Below are positions 7,218 through 13,431 of a stretch of 14,106 bases of DNA, in pieces. The notes under the pieces are model-generated. The model saw only the letters and a program-made list of their open reading frames with translations, searched no databases and was not told where the DNA came from. The DNA lies in NCBI GenBank assembly GCA_019247755.1, contig JAFBAM010000115.1, forward strand, positions 1-14,106, given 5' to 3'. Numbering within the stretch: the stretch's first letter is position 1; every line of letters begins with the position of its first letter. The position numbers were made by a program, and so were the translations under genes. The DNA comes from Sphingomonas sp. Its GTDB lineage: Bacteria; Pseudomonadota; Alphaproteobacteria; Sphingomonadales; Sphingomonadaceae.

Positions 7218-8473
7218 ACGCTGCCGCCGATCAGATCCGAAGCCGCGCGACCCTGGTGCTTGGGCTGCTGCTCGTCGCCTACATCTTCAATTACCTCGAC
7301 CGGCAGATCCTCGGCATCCTCGCCGGGCCGATCATCGGTGAGCTTCACCTTAACGACCGCCAGTTCGGTCTCCTGACAGGCCCGCCGTTCGCGATCCTCT
7401 ACTCGCTGCTCGGCATCCCCTTCGCCTTCCTCGCCGACCGCACCAGCCGCAGCCGCGTGGTCGCCGCTGCCGTCGCATTCTGGAGCGCTTTCACCGGCCT
7501 TTGCGGCACGGCGACCTCCTTCTGGCAATTCTTCGTGTTTCGCATGGGCGTTGGCATCGGCGAGGCCGGGGGCGTTGCTCCCTCCTACGCTCTGATCGCC
7601 GACTATTTCGAGCCGCGCCGTCGTTCGCGGGCGCTGGCCATCTTTTCGCTGGGGGTGCCCATCGGTCTGTCACTCGGGACATTGCTCGGCGCCTACATCG
7701 CGCACTGGATTAGCTGGCGCGCCGCTTTCTACACGATGGGGATCGCGGGCGTGATCCTTGCGCCGATCATGCTTCTGGTGGTGCGTGATCCGACCCATCA
7801 TCATGCACCCGACGCCGCCCCGCTTGGGCAGGTCTTCCCGATGCTCGCGAAGAAGCCCGTCTTCTGGCTGATGGCCTTCGCTGCCTCCTCAAGTTCGCTG
7901 TGCGGCTACGGCCTCGCGACCTGGACGCCCTCCGTGTTGGAACGCAGCTTCGGCCTTGGCCTCCTCGAACGCGGCCAGTTCATGGCTTCGGTCGTGTTTC
8001 TCGGTGGCTGCAGCGGCGTGTTCGCGGGCGGCTGGCTTGCCGACCGTCTCGGCCACGCCGATCGGGGCTGGTATGCGAAGCTTCCCGCAATCGCCTGGCT
8101 GATCACCGCACCGACCTTCGCGGCCGGATTGATGTCACCGAACCTGTGGCTCGCCTGGCCGCTGCTGTTGATCCCCAACGCGCTCAACATCCTGTGGCTG
8201 GGGCCGGTGGTCACCGCAGTCCAGCACCTCGTTCCCCGCCGCATGCGGTCGACCGCGTCGGCAAGCTTTCTCCTCATCAACAACCTCATCGGGCTTGGCG
8301 TCGGGCCCTATCTGATCGGCGCGATTTCGGTGGCCCTGAAGCAGAGCTACGGCACCGAGGCCCTGCGCTACGCGGCCGTCGCCTGCACGTCCTTTTACCT
8401 GCTGGCTGCCGCGCTGATGCTACTGTGCGTTTCCCGGCTCAGGACCAATTGGGTCGACGATCATTCGGCTTAA
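7214..8473 (+). CDS. MFS transporter, third gene of the kynA unit
   Basis: A 419-residue major facilitator superfamily protein with about 12 predicted membrane helices. After a short N-terminus it shows VLGLLLVAYIFNYLDRQILG, then loop motif GIPFAFLADRTSRSRVV (the motif A region G-x-x-x-D-R-x-x-R), then RMGVGIGEAGGVAPSYALIA and DYFEPRRRSRALAIFSLGVP. The N-domain NYLDR and GEAG motifs resemble the spinster-like and aromatic-acid transporter groups common in sphingomonads. The start is GTG 7214, which overlaps the upstream stop as GTGA with GGGGGA about 7 nt before it. A much longer reading from 6953 is hydrophilic, Arg-rich and overlaps the PLP enzyme, so it was rejected. The substrate is unknown; operon context suggests tryptophan, kynurenine or a breakdown product. 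Confidence 0.88.
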   Translation: MNAAADQIRSRATLVLGLLLVAYIFNYLDRQILGILAGPIIGELHLNDRQFGLLTGPPFAILYSLLGIPFAFLADRTSRSRVVAAAVAFWSAFTGLCGTATSFWQFFVFRMGVGIGEAGGVAPSYALIADYFEPRRRSRALAIFSLGVPIGLSLGTLLGAYIAHWISWRAAFYTMGIAGVILAPIMLLVVRDPTHHHAPDAAPLGQVFPMLAKKPVFWLMAFAASSSSLCGYGLATWTPSVLERSFGLGLLERGQFMASVVFLGGCSGVFAGGWLADRLGHADRGWYAKLPAIAWLITAPTFAAGLMSPNLWLAWPLLLIPNALNILWLGPVVTAVQHLVPRRMRSTASASFLLINNLIGLGVGPYLIGAISVALKQSYGTEALRYAAVACTSFYLLAAALMLLCVSRLRTNWVDDHSA

Positions 8474-8571
8474 CTATCTGAATAAGCGCGACATTTGAGG
8501 TTCATCCTACTGCGCTAGGCCGCAAGTTCCATCCGTTTAACTGTTGGAACGGTGCAGCGAACGGGCCGTTT

Positions 8572-8589
8572 TCTCCGTTCGAAAGGAGA
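8572..8589 (+). promoter_or_regulatory. Hairpin that could hide the ribosome binding site
   Basis: TCTCC (8572-8576) can pair with GGAGA (8585-8589), the Shine-Dalgarno sequence of the following gene, across an 8-nt loop. Upstream, GAACGG (8547-8552) could pair with CCGTTC (8575-8580) as a competing structure. Control of translation by folding, for example by temperature, is an inference. Confidence 0.35.
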
Positions 8590-8595
8590 TTTCTC

Positions 8596-10134
8596 ATGTT
8601 GAGCAGGGTGTTCCTCGCCGCGGGCGCAGCCGCGCTGGCGATCGCAGCCCCGGCCTTCGCGGATAAGGGCGGCGGCGGCCACGGAGGTGGCGGCGGTGGC
8701 CATGGTGGTGGTGGAGGCGGCGGGCCTCCCGCATTCGCTGGTGGCGGCGGTGGCGGACATGGCCACGGCGGCGGCGGAGGTGGTCAGCCATCATTTAACG
8801 CCGGTGGCGGCGGTGGCCGGGGTCATGGTGGAGGGGGCGGCCAGCCCGCCTTCAACTTCGGCGGCGGCGGTCATGGACACGGCGGCGGCGGAGGCGGTGA
8901 ACGCGCCTTCCGCTTCGGCGGCGGCGGACGTGGTCACGGTGGCGGCGGTGGCGCTGAACGCGCCTTCAACTTTGGCGGCGGCGGACGCGGTCATGGCCAT
9001 GGCGGCGGCTTCGCGGCTCCGCAGCAGCGTGCCGAACGCCAGGGCGGGCGCGGTTTTCAGCGCCAGCAGGCGCGCAACTTCGAACGGCAGCGCGGTGGAC
9101 GTGGCTTTGAACGTCAGCAGGCGCGCAACTTCGAGCGCCAGCGCGGCGGACACGGCTTCGAGCGCCAACAGGCCCGGAATATCGAGCGTCAGCAGGGGCG
9201 TGGCTTCGATCGTCAACAGGCCTTCCGTCAGCAGGGCCGTGGTTTCGAGCGCCAGCAGGCGTTCTCGAACCAGCAGTTCAATGGCGAACGGATGCGCGGC
9301 AACGGCAAATTCAGCGGCAATGCCTTCGCCGAACGCCAGTTCGCGAACGCGCCCGCCTACAACGTGCTGAACTACGGCGATGCCCGGGTCGTGCCGGTCA
9401 CCGAGGTTCAGCGCTTTGTCGGCGCGCCGATTGGACAGGTGGCCAATTTCGCCGGCCTCAGCCCACTGCCGATGTCGATCCAATATCTCTATCCGGACAC
9501 GCCGGACTACTATTACCGCTACGGCGACGGCTATCTCTATGAGGTCAACCGCAGCGACAATCTGATCGCATCGCTGATCCCTCTGCTCGCGGGCGGCTTC
9601 CTTCCGGGTCAGTATCTGCCGCAGCCCTACATGGCGAGCTACGTGCCCGACTATTACGGGTTCGACAGCTTCTATCCGGACTATGGCGACCTATGTAACC
9701 GCTATGAATATGGCGTCGTCTACCAGGTCGACTGCGACGACGGGTATGTCGAGAACGTGATCCCGATGTACGCCGGCGGCTATGGCGTCGGTCAGCTGCT
9801 GCCTTCGGCCTACAGCTACTACAACGTGCCGGTGCAGTATCGGGAAATGTATTACGATACGCCCGACACCGGCTACTGGTACTCGCCGGGCGCGATCTAC
9901 CAGTATGACCAGCGGAGCAGCATGATCACATCGGTGGCTGCGCTCCTCTCGCCGGGCTTCACGATCGGTCAGCCGCTCCCGGCCGGCTATGACGTCTACA
10001 ACGTGCCGTACGATTATCGGGCGACCTACTATGACACGCCCAATGCCTGGTACCGTTACAACAACGGCTACATCTACCAGGTCGACCCGACGACGCAGCT
10101 CGTGACGGCGATCGTCGCGTCACTCCTGACGTAA
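8596..10134 (+). CDS. Exported Gly/His-rich repeat protein with Tyr-rich C-terminal repeats
   Basis: A 512-residue protein of unknown function. A Sec signal peptide (1-22, cleavage after AFA) leads into four parts. Residues 23-137 are Gly/His-rich with five to six copies of a GGGGHGHGGGGG-x-x-x-F unit, a composition that could bind metal. Residues 150-225 are a Gln/Arg repeat RQQARNFERQRGGRGFE, with units of 17, 17, 16 and 13 residues. A short linker follows. From about 295 come four Tyr-rich repeats of about 60 residues, starting near 295, 356, 417 and 476, the last one short. Each follows YxDTPDxxYRYxxGYIYQVD, a hydrophobic stretch (SLIPLLAGGF), then GQxLPxxYxxYNVPxxYR. The YRY-GYIYQVD-LVTAIV core faintly recalls RcnB/DUF1236 C-termini. 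A good GGAG (8585-8588) precedes ATG 8596. The periplasm, the outer membrane or the cell exterior is possible. Confidence 0.85.
   Translation: MLSRVFLAAGAAALAIAAPAFADKGGGGHGGGGGGHGGGGGGGPPAFAGGGGGGHGHGGGGGGQPSFNAGGGGGRGHGGGGGQPAFNFGGGGHGHGGGGGGERAFRFGGGGRGHGGGGGAERAFNFGGGGRGHGHGGGFAAPQQRAERQGGRGFQRQQARNFERQRGGRGFERQQARNFERQRGGHGFERQQARNIERQQGRGFDRQQAFRQQGRGFERQQAFSNQQFNGERMRGNGKFSGNAFAERQFANAPAYNVLNYGDARVVPVTEVQRFVGAPIGQVANFAGLSPLPMSIQYLYPDTPDYYYRYGDGYLYEVNRSDNLIASLIPLLAGGFLPGQYLPQPYMASYVPDYYGFDSFYPDYGDLCNRYEYGVVYQVDCDDGYVENVIPMYAGGYGVGQLLPSAYSYYNVPVQYREMYYDTPDTGYWYSPGAIYQYDQRSSMITSVAALLSPGFTIGQPLPAGYDVYNVPYDYRATYYDTPNAWYRYNNGYIYQVDPTTQLVTAIVASLLT
8662..9009 (+). repeat. Gly/His-codon repeat region
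   Basis: Imperfect tandem units of about 50-60 bp made mostly of GGC/GGT codons with CAC/CAT every few codons, each closing with a Phe-containing segment (PAFNF, RAFRF, RAFNF). The region is prone to length variation by slippage. It encodes residues 23 to about 138 of the exported protein. Confidence 0.8.
9061..9249 (+). repeat. 51-bp tandem repeats coding RQQARNFERQRGGRGFE
   Basis: Four consecutive in-frame units lie at 9061-9111, 9112-9162, 9163-9210 and 9211-9249 (51, 51, 48 and 39 bp), and a fifth begins at 9250. Units 1 and 2 differ mainly at third codon positions, and the later ones lose codons, which suggests older duplication followed by trimming. Confidence 0.85.
9478..10131 (+). 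repeat. Four protein-level repeats of about 60 residues (Tyr-rich)
   Basis: Repeats start at about 9478, 9661, 9844 and 10021, a period of about 180 bp. They are clear in the protein (YPDTPDYYYRY, YPDYGDLCNRYEY, YYDTPDTGYWY, YYDTPNAWYRY) but well diverged in DNA. The second has two cysteines (DLCNRY, QVDCDD) absent from the others, which could form a disulfide. Confidence 0.8.
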
Positions 10135-10145
10135 GCGTTACAAAT

Positions 10146-10185
10146 GCCCGGCCGTTGGAACCCAATTGGCGGCCGGGCCATTTCA
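10146..10185 (+). terminator. Hairpin terminator candidate after the repeat protein
   Basis: A perfect 9-bp GC stem, GCCCGGCCG (10146-10154) with CGGCCGGGC (10170-10178), has a 15-nt loop and is followed by CATTTCAC, a short T stretch. It begins 11 nt after the stop at 10132-10134. It is near-symmetric but the T tract is poor, so termination may be partial. Confidence 0.6.
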
Positions 10186-10210
10186 CTAAGGCAACGATAT
10201 GGAGGATCGC

Positions 10211-10819
10211 ATGAGGACCCAGGCGTTCGCGCTGGGGGCGGCTGTTGCGGCAATGCTCGCCGTTGGCGCCTGCAACAACAAGGACGACGGCAACAAGGCG
10301 GGGCCCCCCGAAGCGCAGACCAAGAAGGCGCAGAAGGTCGCCGGCACCAAGACGATCGCCGTTGGACTAGCCGGGAACAGCCGCTTCATGGCGGCCGCCA
10401 AGGCGGCCGGCCTCGATCAGACGCTGGCGGGCCCGGGGCCCTACACCGTGTTCGTCCCCGACGATAATGCGCTGAACGCCGCGCCGGCGGGCACCTTCGA
10501 TCCCAAGCCCGAAAACCGGGCGCAGATGACCGGCGTCCTCACCAACCTCATCCTGCCGGGCACCGTGCTCGTCGCCGACATCGACAAGGCGATCGACAAC
10601 GCCAAGGGCAAGGCGGTGCTGGCGACGATGGGCGGCAGCACGCTGACCGCGACGAAGGATGGCGGCAAGACCGTGCTGACCGACAGCGCCGGCCACAAGA
10701 CGACAATCACGGCGGGCGATGAGCAGTACACCAACGGTGTCGTCCATCACGTCGATGGGCTGCTGATGCCGTCCAAGCCGGGCGGCGGGCCCGCCGCCGG
10801 CCAGAAGCGGGGCAAATAG
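10211..10819 (+). CDS. Fasciclin (FAS1) domain lipoprotein
   Basis: A 202-residue protein with a lipoprotein signal (MRTQAFALGAAVAAMLAVGAC, lipidated Cys21), a Lys/Asn-rich spacer, then one FAS1 domain (about 45-185). FAS1 landmarks are TIAVGLAGNSRFMAAAKAAGL, the H1-like YTVFVPDDNALNA, the middle LTNLILPGTVLVADI and the H2-like YTNGVVHHVDGLLMP. FAS1 domains mediate adhesion or protein contacts at the cell surface; the ligand here is unknown. I took ATG 10211 over 10199 because GGAGG (10201-10205) lies 5 nt before it and the signal peptide then starts cleanly. It sits behind a terminator-like hairpin and is followed by another, so it is probably transcribed mainly on its own. Confidence 0.88.
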   Translation: MRTQAFALGAAVAAMLAVGACNNKDDGNKAGPPEAQTKKAQKVAGTKTIAVGLAGNSRFMAAAKAAGLDQTLAGPGPYTVFVPDDNALNAAPAGTFDPKPENRAQMTGVLTNLILPGTVLVADIDKAIDNAKGKAVLATMGGSTLTATKDGGKTVLTDSAGHKTTITAGDEQYTNGVVHHVDGLLMPSKPGGGPAAGQKRGK

Positions 10820-10831
10820 CCGCTACATCTT

Positions 10832-10875
10832 GCGTGCCGGAGGTCGCCGGCACGCCACATCTTCTTTCGCTCAAT
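10832..10875 (+). terminator. Intrinsic terminator after the fasciclin gene
   Basis: A perfect 9-bp stem, GCGTGCCGG (10832-10840) with CCGGCACGC (10847-10855), closes a 6-nt loop. It is followed by CACATCTTCTTTCGCTC, which is T-rich without a pure run. It starts 12 nt after the stop. Confidence 0.65.
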
Positions 10876-10903
10876 ATACCCTTCCGCCTGCCAAACGGGC
10901 CGC

Positions 10904-10909
10904 TATAGT
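10904..10909 (+). promoter_or_regulatory. Possible -10 element for dnaN
   Basis: TATAGT at 10904-10909 is the best -10-like hexamer between the terminator and dnaN and would give a leader of about 32 nt. The region 17 bp upstream (CTTCCG) is a poor -35. Weak sequence evidence only. Confidence 0.3.
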
Positions 10910-10947
10910 CGTCGCCGCAAGCATGCGGTTGATGGGGCTTGAGCGAT

Positions 10948-12051
10948 ATGAAAGCGACGATTGAGCGGGCGACTCTCCTGAAGAGCCTAAGTCACGTCCA
11001 ATCGGTGGTGGAGCGCCGGAACACGATCCCGATTCTCTCCAACGTGCTCCTCGAAGCGCGTGAGGATGGCGCCCTCAGGCTGATGGCGACCGACCTTGAC
11101 TTGCAGGTCGATGAGGCCGTTCCGGCCAACGTCAGCCAGCCCGGGGCGACGACCGTCTCGGCGCACACTTTCTTCGACATCGTCCGCAAGCTCCCGGAGG
11201 GCAGTCAGGTCGAGCTGACCGCTGCCGAGGGCAAGATGCAGGTCGTGGCCGGCCGCGCCCGCTTCAACCTCTCGACGCTGCCGCGCGACGATTTCCCGGT
11301 GATTGCCGAGGGCGATCTTCCGACCCGTTTCGAGCTGCCGGCGGCGACGCTACGCCAGATCATCGAGAAGACGCGCTTCGCCATCTCGAGCGAAGAGACC
11401 CGCTACTATCTGATGGGGATCTTCCTCCATGTCGTCGACGACCAGTTGCGCGCTGCCGCGACCGACGGCCACCGCCTCGCCCGCGTCACGGTCGCCAAGC
11501 CCGACGGCGCCGATGGCATGCCCGACGTCATCATCCCGCGCAAAGCGGTGACCGAGCTCTACAAGCTGCTTGAGGAGCTCGAAGGCACCGTCGAGATCTC
11601 GCTGTCGCCCACCAAAGTTCGCTTCGGCCTCGGCAGCGCGATCCTCACATCCAAGCTGATCGACGGCACCTTCCCCGACTACAACCGCGTCATCCCGACC
11701 GGGAACGACAAGCTGCTGAAGCTCGATCCGAAGAGCTTCTCGGCCGGCGTCGACCGCGTCTCGACCATCGCCTCGGAGAAGACTCGCGCGGTGAAGATGA
11801 GTGTTGATCGCGACAAGGTGACCCTGTCGGTGACCTCGCCAGAAAACGGCGTTGCGACCGAGGAAGTGCCCGCGGACTACGGCAATGACGGGCTCGAGAT
11901 CGGCTTCAACGCTCGCTACCTCCTCGACATCCTTGGAGAGATCGATGGTGACACGGTTGAGGTCCACCTCGCCGACGCCGCCGCGCCGACTTTGCTGCGC
12001 GAGAATGACAAGTCGAACGCGCTCTACGTCCTGATGCCGATGCGGGTGTGA
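10948..12051 (+). CDS. dnaN: DNA polymerase III subunit beta (sliding clamp)
   Basis: A 367-residue sliding clamp, close to the 366 residues of E. coli. It encircles DNA and tethers polymerase III and repair enzymes. It opens with MKATIERATLLKSLSHVQSV and ERRNTIPILSNVLLEA, has the domain 1 motifs LMATDLDLQVDEA and TFFDIVRKLPEGSQ, and the domain 2 motifs YLMGIFLHV and AAATDGHRLARV. The C-terminal YVLMPMRV belongs to the hydrophobic cleft that binds partner peptides. I prefer ATG 10948 to the TTG at 10939 because homologs begin MKxTIER. recF lies downstream, but no dnaA precedes the gene in this window. Confidence 0.97.
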   Translation: MKATIERATLLKSLSHVQSVVERRNTIPILSNVLLEAREDGALRLMATDLDLQVDEAVPANVSQPGATTVSAHTFFDIVRKLPEGSQVELTAAEGKMQVVAGRARFNLSTLPRDDFPVIAEGDLPTRFELPAATLRQIIEKTRFAISSEETRYYLMGIFLHVVDDQLRAAATDGHRLARVTVAKPDGADGMPDVIIPRKAVTELYKLLEELEGTVEISLSPTKVRFGLGSAILTSKLIDGTFPDYNRVIPTGNDKLLKLDPKSFSAGVDRVSTIASEKTRAVKMSVDRDKVTLSVTSPENGVATEEVPADYGNDGLEIGFNARYLLDILGEIDGDTVEVHLADAAAPTLLRENDKSNALYVLMPMRV

Positions 12052-12145
12052 GCCGCCGAGCGCAAGGCGAGTGAAGCGAAGCGAGCGAGACTTGCGGAAG
12101 AGACGGCGAACCCCGGACGGCCTGCAGCGAAGCTGACAGGACCGA

Positions 12146-12168
12146 CGGCGCGGATTTACTCCGCGCCG
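12146..12168 (+). other. Hairpin between dnaN and recF
   Basis: CGGCGCGG (12146-12153) pairs with CCGCGCCG (12161-12168), a perfect 8-bp stem with loop ATTTACT. No T tract follows. It ends 20 nt before the recF GTG and could weaken read-through or affect recF translation. The rest of 12052-12145 is a purine-rich GCGAG/GCGAA repeat-like stretch (12067-12090) flanked by CGCAAG (12061-12066) and CTTGCG (12091-12096), with no ORF of note. Confidence 0.5.
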
Positions 12169-12188
12169 CGATGCTCTAGTCGAAACCC

Positions 12189-13244
12189 GTGCCCGTCAGC
12201 CGCCTGACCCTTACCGACTTCCGCTCCTACGCCTCGGCGACGATCGAGCCGGGCCCGGGCTTCGTCCTGCTGTTCGGCGAAAATGGCGCGGGCAAGACCA
12301 ACCTCCTCGAAGCCGTCTCGATGCTCACGCCGGGCAGGGGCCTTCGCGGCGCGGCACTCTCGGAAATAGCACGGCAAGGCGGTAGCAGCGGCTGGGCCAT
12401 CGCGGCGAAGCTTGGCGACACAGACATCGGCACCGGCACGCAGCCCGATGCTCCCGAACGCCGTCAGGTTCGGGTCAATGGCGCTGGCGCATCCGTGAAC
12501 TCGCTGAGCGAATGGCTCTCGGTCCTGTGGCTGACGCCGGCGATGGATCGCCTATTTACGGGTAGCGCGGGTGAACGGCGGCGCTTCCTCGACCGGCTCG
12601 TGCTCGCATTGGAGGCGAGCCATGCGCATCAATCTTCCCGCTACGAAGCCGCGATGCGGGCCCGAAACAAGCTGCTTTCGGAAGAGAGTTGGGACGAAGA
12701 TTGGCTAAGTTCGCTCGAACTGGCGATGGCCGAGCATGGCGCCGCAATCGCCGAGGCGCGGGCCCGCGCCGTCGCCGCGCTCGATGCACAACTCGCTGGG
12801 GCGCCCGAAGACGACTTCGCACGCGCACAGATCGGCCTCGAAGGCTGGAGCGGCGACCATCTGACGGCAACCCTGCGAAACAACCGCTCGCGCGACGCTG
12901 CGGCGGGCCGAACGACTGAAGGCCCGCATCGCCAGGACCTCGCTGTGCGACACCGCGCCAAGCGAATGCCGGCCGCGCAATCCTCGACCGGGGAGCAAAA
13001 GGCGCTGCTCCTCGGCCTTGTTCTTGCCCATGCCGACCTCGTCGCCGATCGCCGCGGCGAGCCGCCGATCCTGCTTCTCGACGAAGTCGCCGCCCACCTC
13101 GATCCGAAGCGCCGTGCGGCGCTGTTCGCCCGCCTTGAAGGCCGTGGCCAGGTCTGGATGACCGCCACCGAAGCCGCCTTGTTCGAGGGCATCGGCGCGG
13201 CCTCACGCTTCCACGTCCAGCCGGGCCAGATCGCCGCAGCCTAG
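12189..13244 (+). CDS. recF: DNA replication and repair protein RecF
   Basis: A 351-residue ABC-type ATPase that helps load RecA at single-stranded gaps through the RecFOR pathway. It starts VPVSRLTLTDFRSY (GTG 12189), has Walker A GENGAGKT (30-37), the family linker LSVLWLTPAMDRLF and the helix RRRFLDRLVLALEASH. Its ABC signature is SSTGEQKALLLG (from 265), and Walker B is LLLDEVAAHLD with Asp298 and Glu299. The length is normal and all ATPase motifs are intact. No Shine-Dalgarno sequence is seen before the GTG. It lies 137 bp downstream of dnaN, and its TAG stop overlaps the likely -35 of the next gene. Confidence 0.95.
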   Translation: MPVSRLTLTDFRSYASATIEPGPGFVLLFGENGAGKTNLLEAVSMLTPGRGLRGAALSEIARQGGSSGWAIAAKLGDTDIGTGTQPDAPERRQVRVNGAGASVNSLSEWLSVLWLTPAMDRLFTGSAGERRRFLDRLVLALEASHAHQSSRYEAAMRARNKLLSEESWDEDWLSSLELAMAEHGAAIAEARARAVAALDAQLAGAPEDDFARAQIGLEGWSGDHLTATLRNNRSRDAAAGRTTEGPHRQDLAVRHRAKRMPAAQSSTGEQKALLLGLVLAHADLVADRRGEPPILLLDEVAAHLDPKRRAALFARLEGRGQVWMTATEAALFEGIGAASRFHVQPGQIAAA

Positions 13245-13269
13245 ACTTTTCGCGCTTTCTCTCTATATT
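13242..13269 (+). promoter_or_regulatory. Promoter of the DEAD-box helicase gene
   Basis: TAGACT (13242-13247) and TATATT (13264-13269) lie 16 bp apart. The -10 matches five of six consensus positions and the -35 four of six. The -35 uses the recF stop codon. A start of transcription near 13276 would leave a leader of about 155 nt before the TTG. Confidence 0.5.
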
Positions 13270-13280
13270 GCACTGCAACA

Positions 13281-13403
13281 CGAGACGCTTTCGAAAGCGG
13301 CGTGATCGATCCGGACAAGGATCGGGCCCGCGTCTCGACCAATCTTCATCCCAATTCACGCGGGGGTGCTTTTCCCCGCCGCCGACCGCGCAAACCCTGC
13401 GCG
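13281..13403 (+). promoter_or_regulatory. Structured 5' leader of the helicase mRNA
   Basis: Four paired elements can be read. An 8-bp long-range stem joins CGAGACGC (13281-13288) and GCGTCTCG (13330-13337). Inside it, CGATCC/GGATCG (13307-13312, 13319-13324) forms a 6-bp hairpin. GCGGGG/CCCCGC (13360-13365, 13374-13379) and CGCGC/GCGCG (13387-13391, 13399-13403) form two more hairpins before the ribosome binding site. The palindrome CGCTTTCGAAAGCG (13286-13299) competes with the long-range stem for three bases, so alternative folds are possible. No known riboswitch class is recognised. Confidence 0.45.
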
Positions 13404-13431
13404 CGTCCCGGCTCATTCAAGGGTTTTACAT

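Noticed and set aside
8662..9009. A CRISPR-like or non-coding repeat array
   Set aside because: The repeats are in frame, lack uniform spacers, and continue an open frame with a signal peptide, so they are coding repeats.
8791..9483. A 230-codon minus-strand frame in the repeat gene
   Set aside because: Its Ala/Leu-rich repeats simply mirror the plus-strand repeats; the plus-strand reading has a signal peptide and a strong Shine-Dalgarno sequence.
12556..13416. A 286-codon minus-strand frame opposite recF
   Set aside because: It is Arg-rich and low in complexity, lies opposite intact RecF motifs, and has no ribosome binding site.
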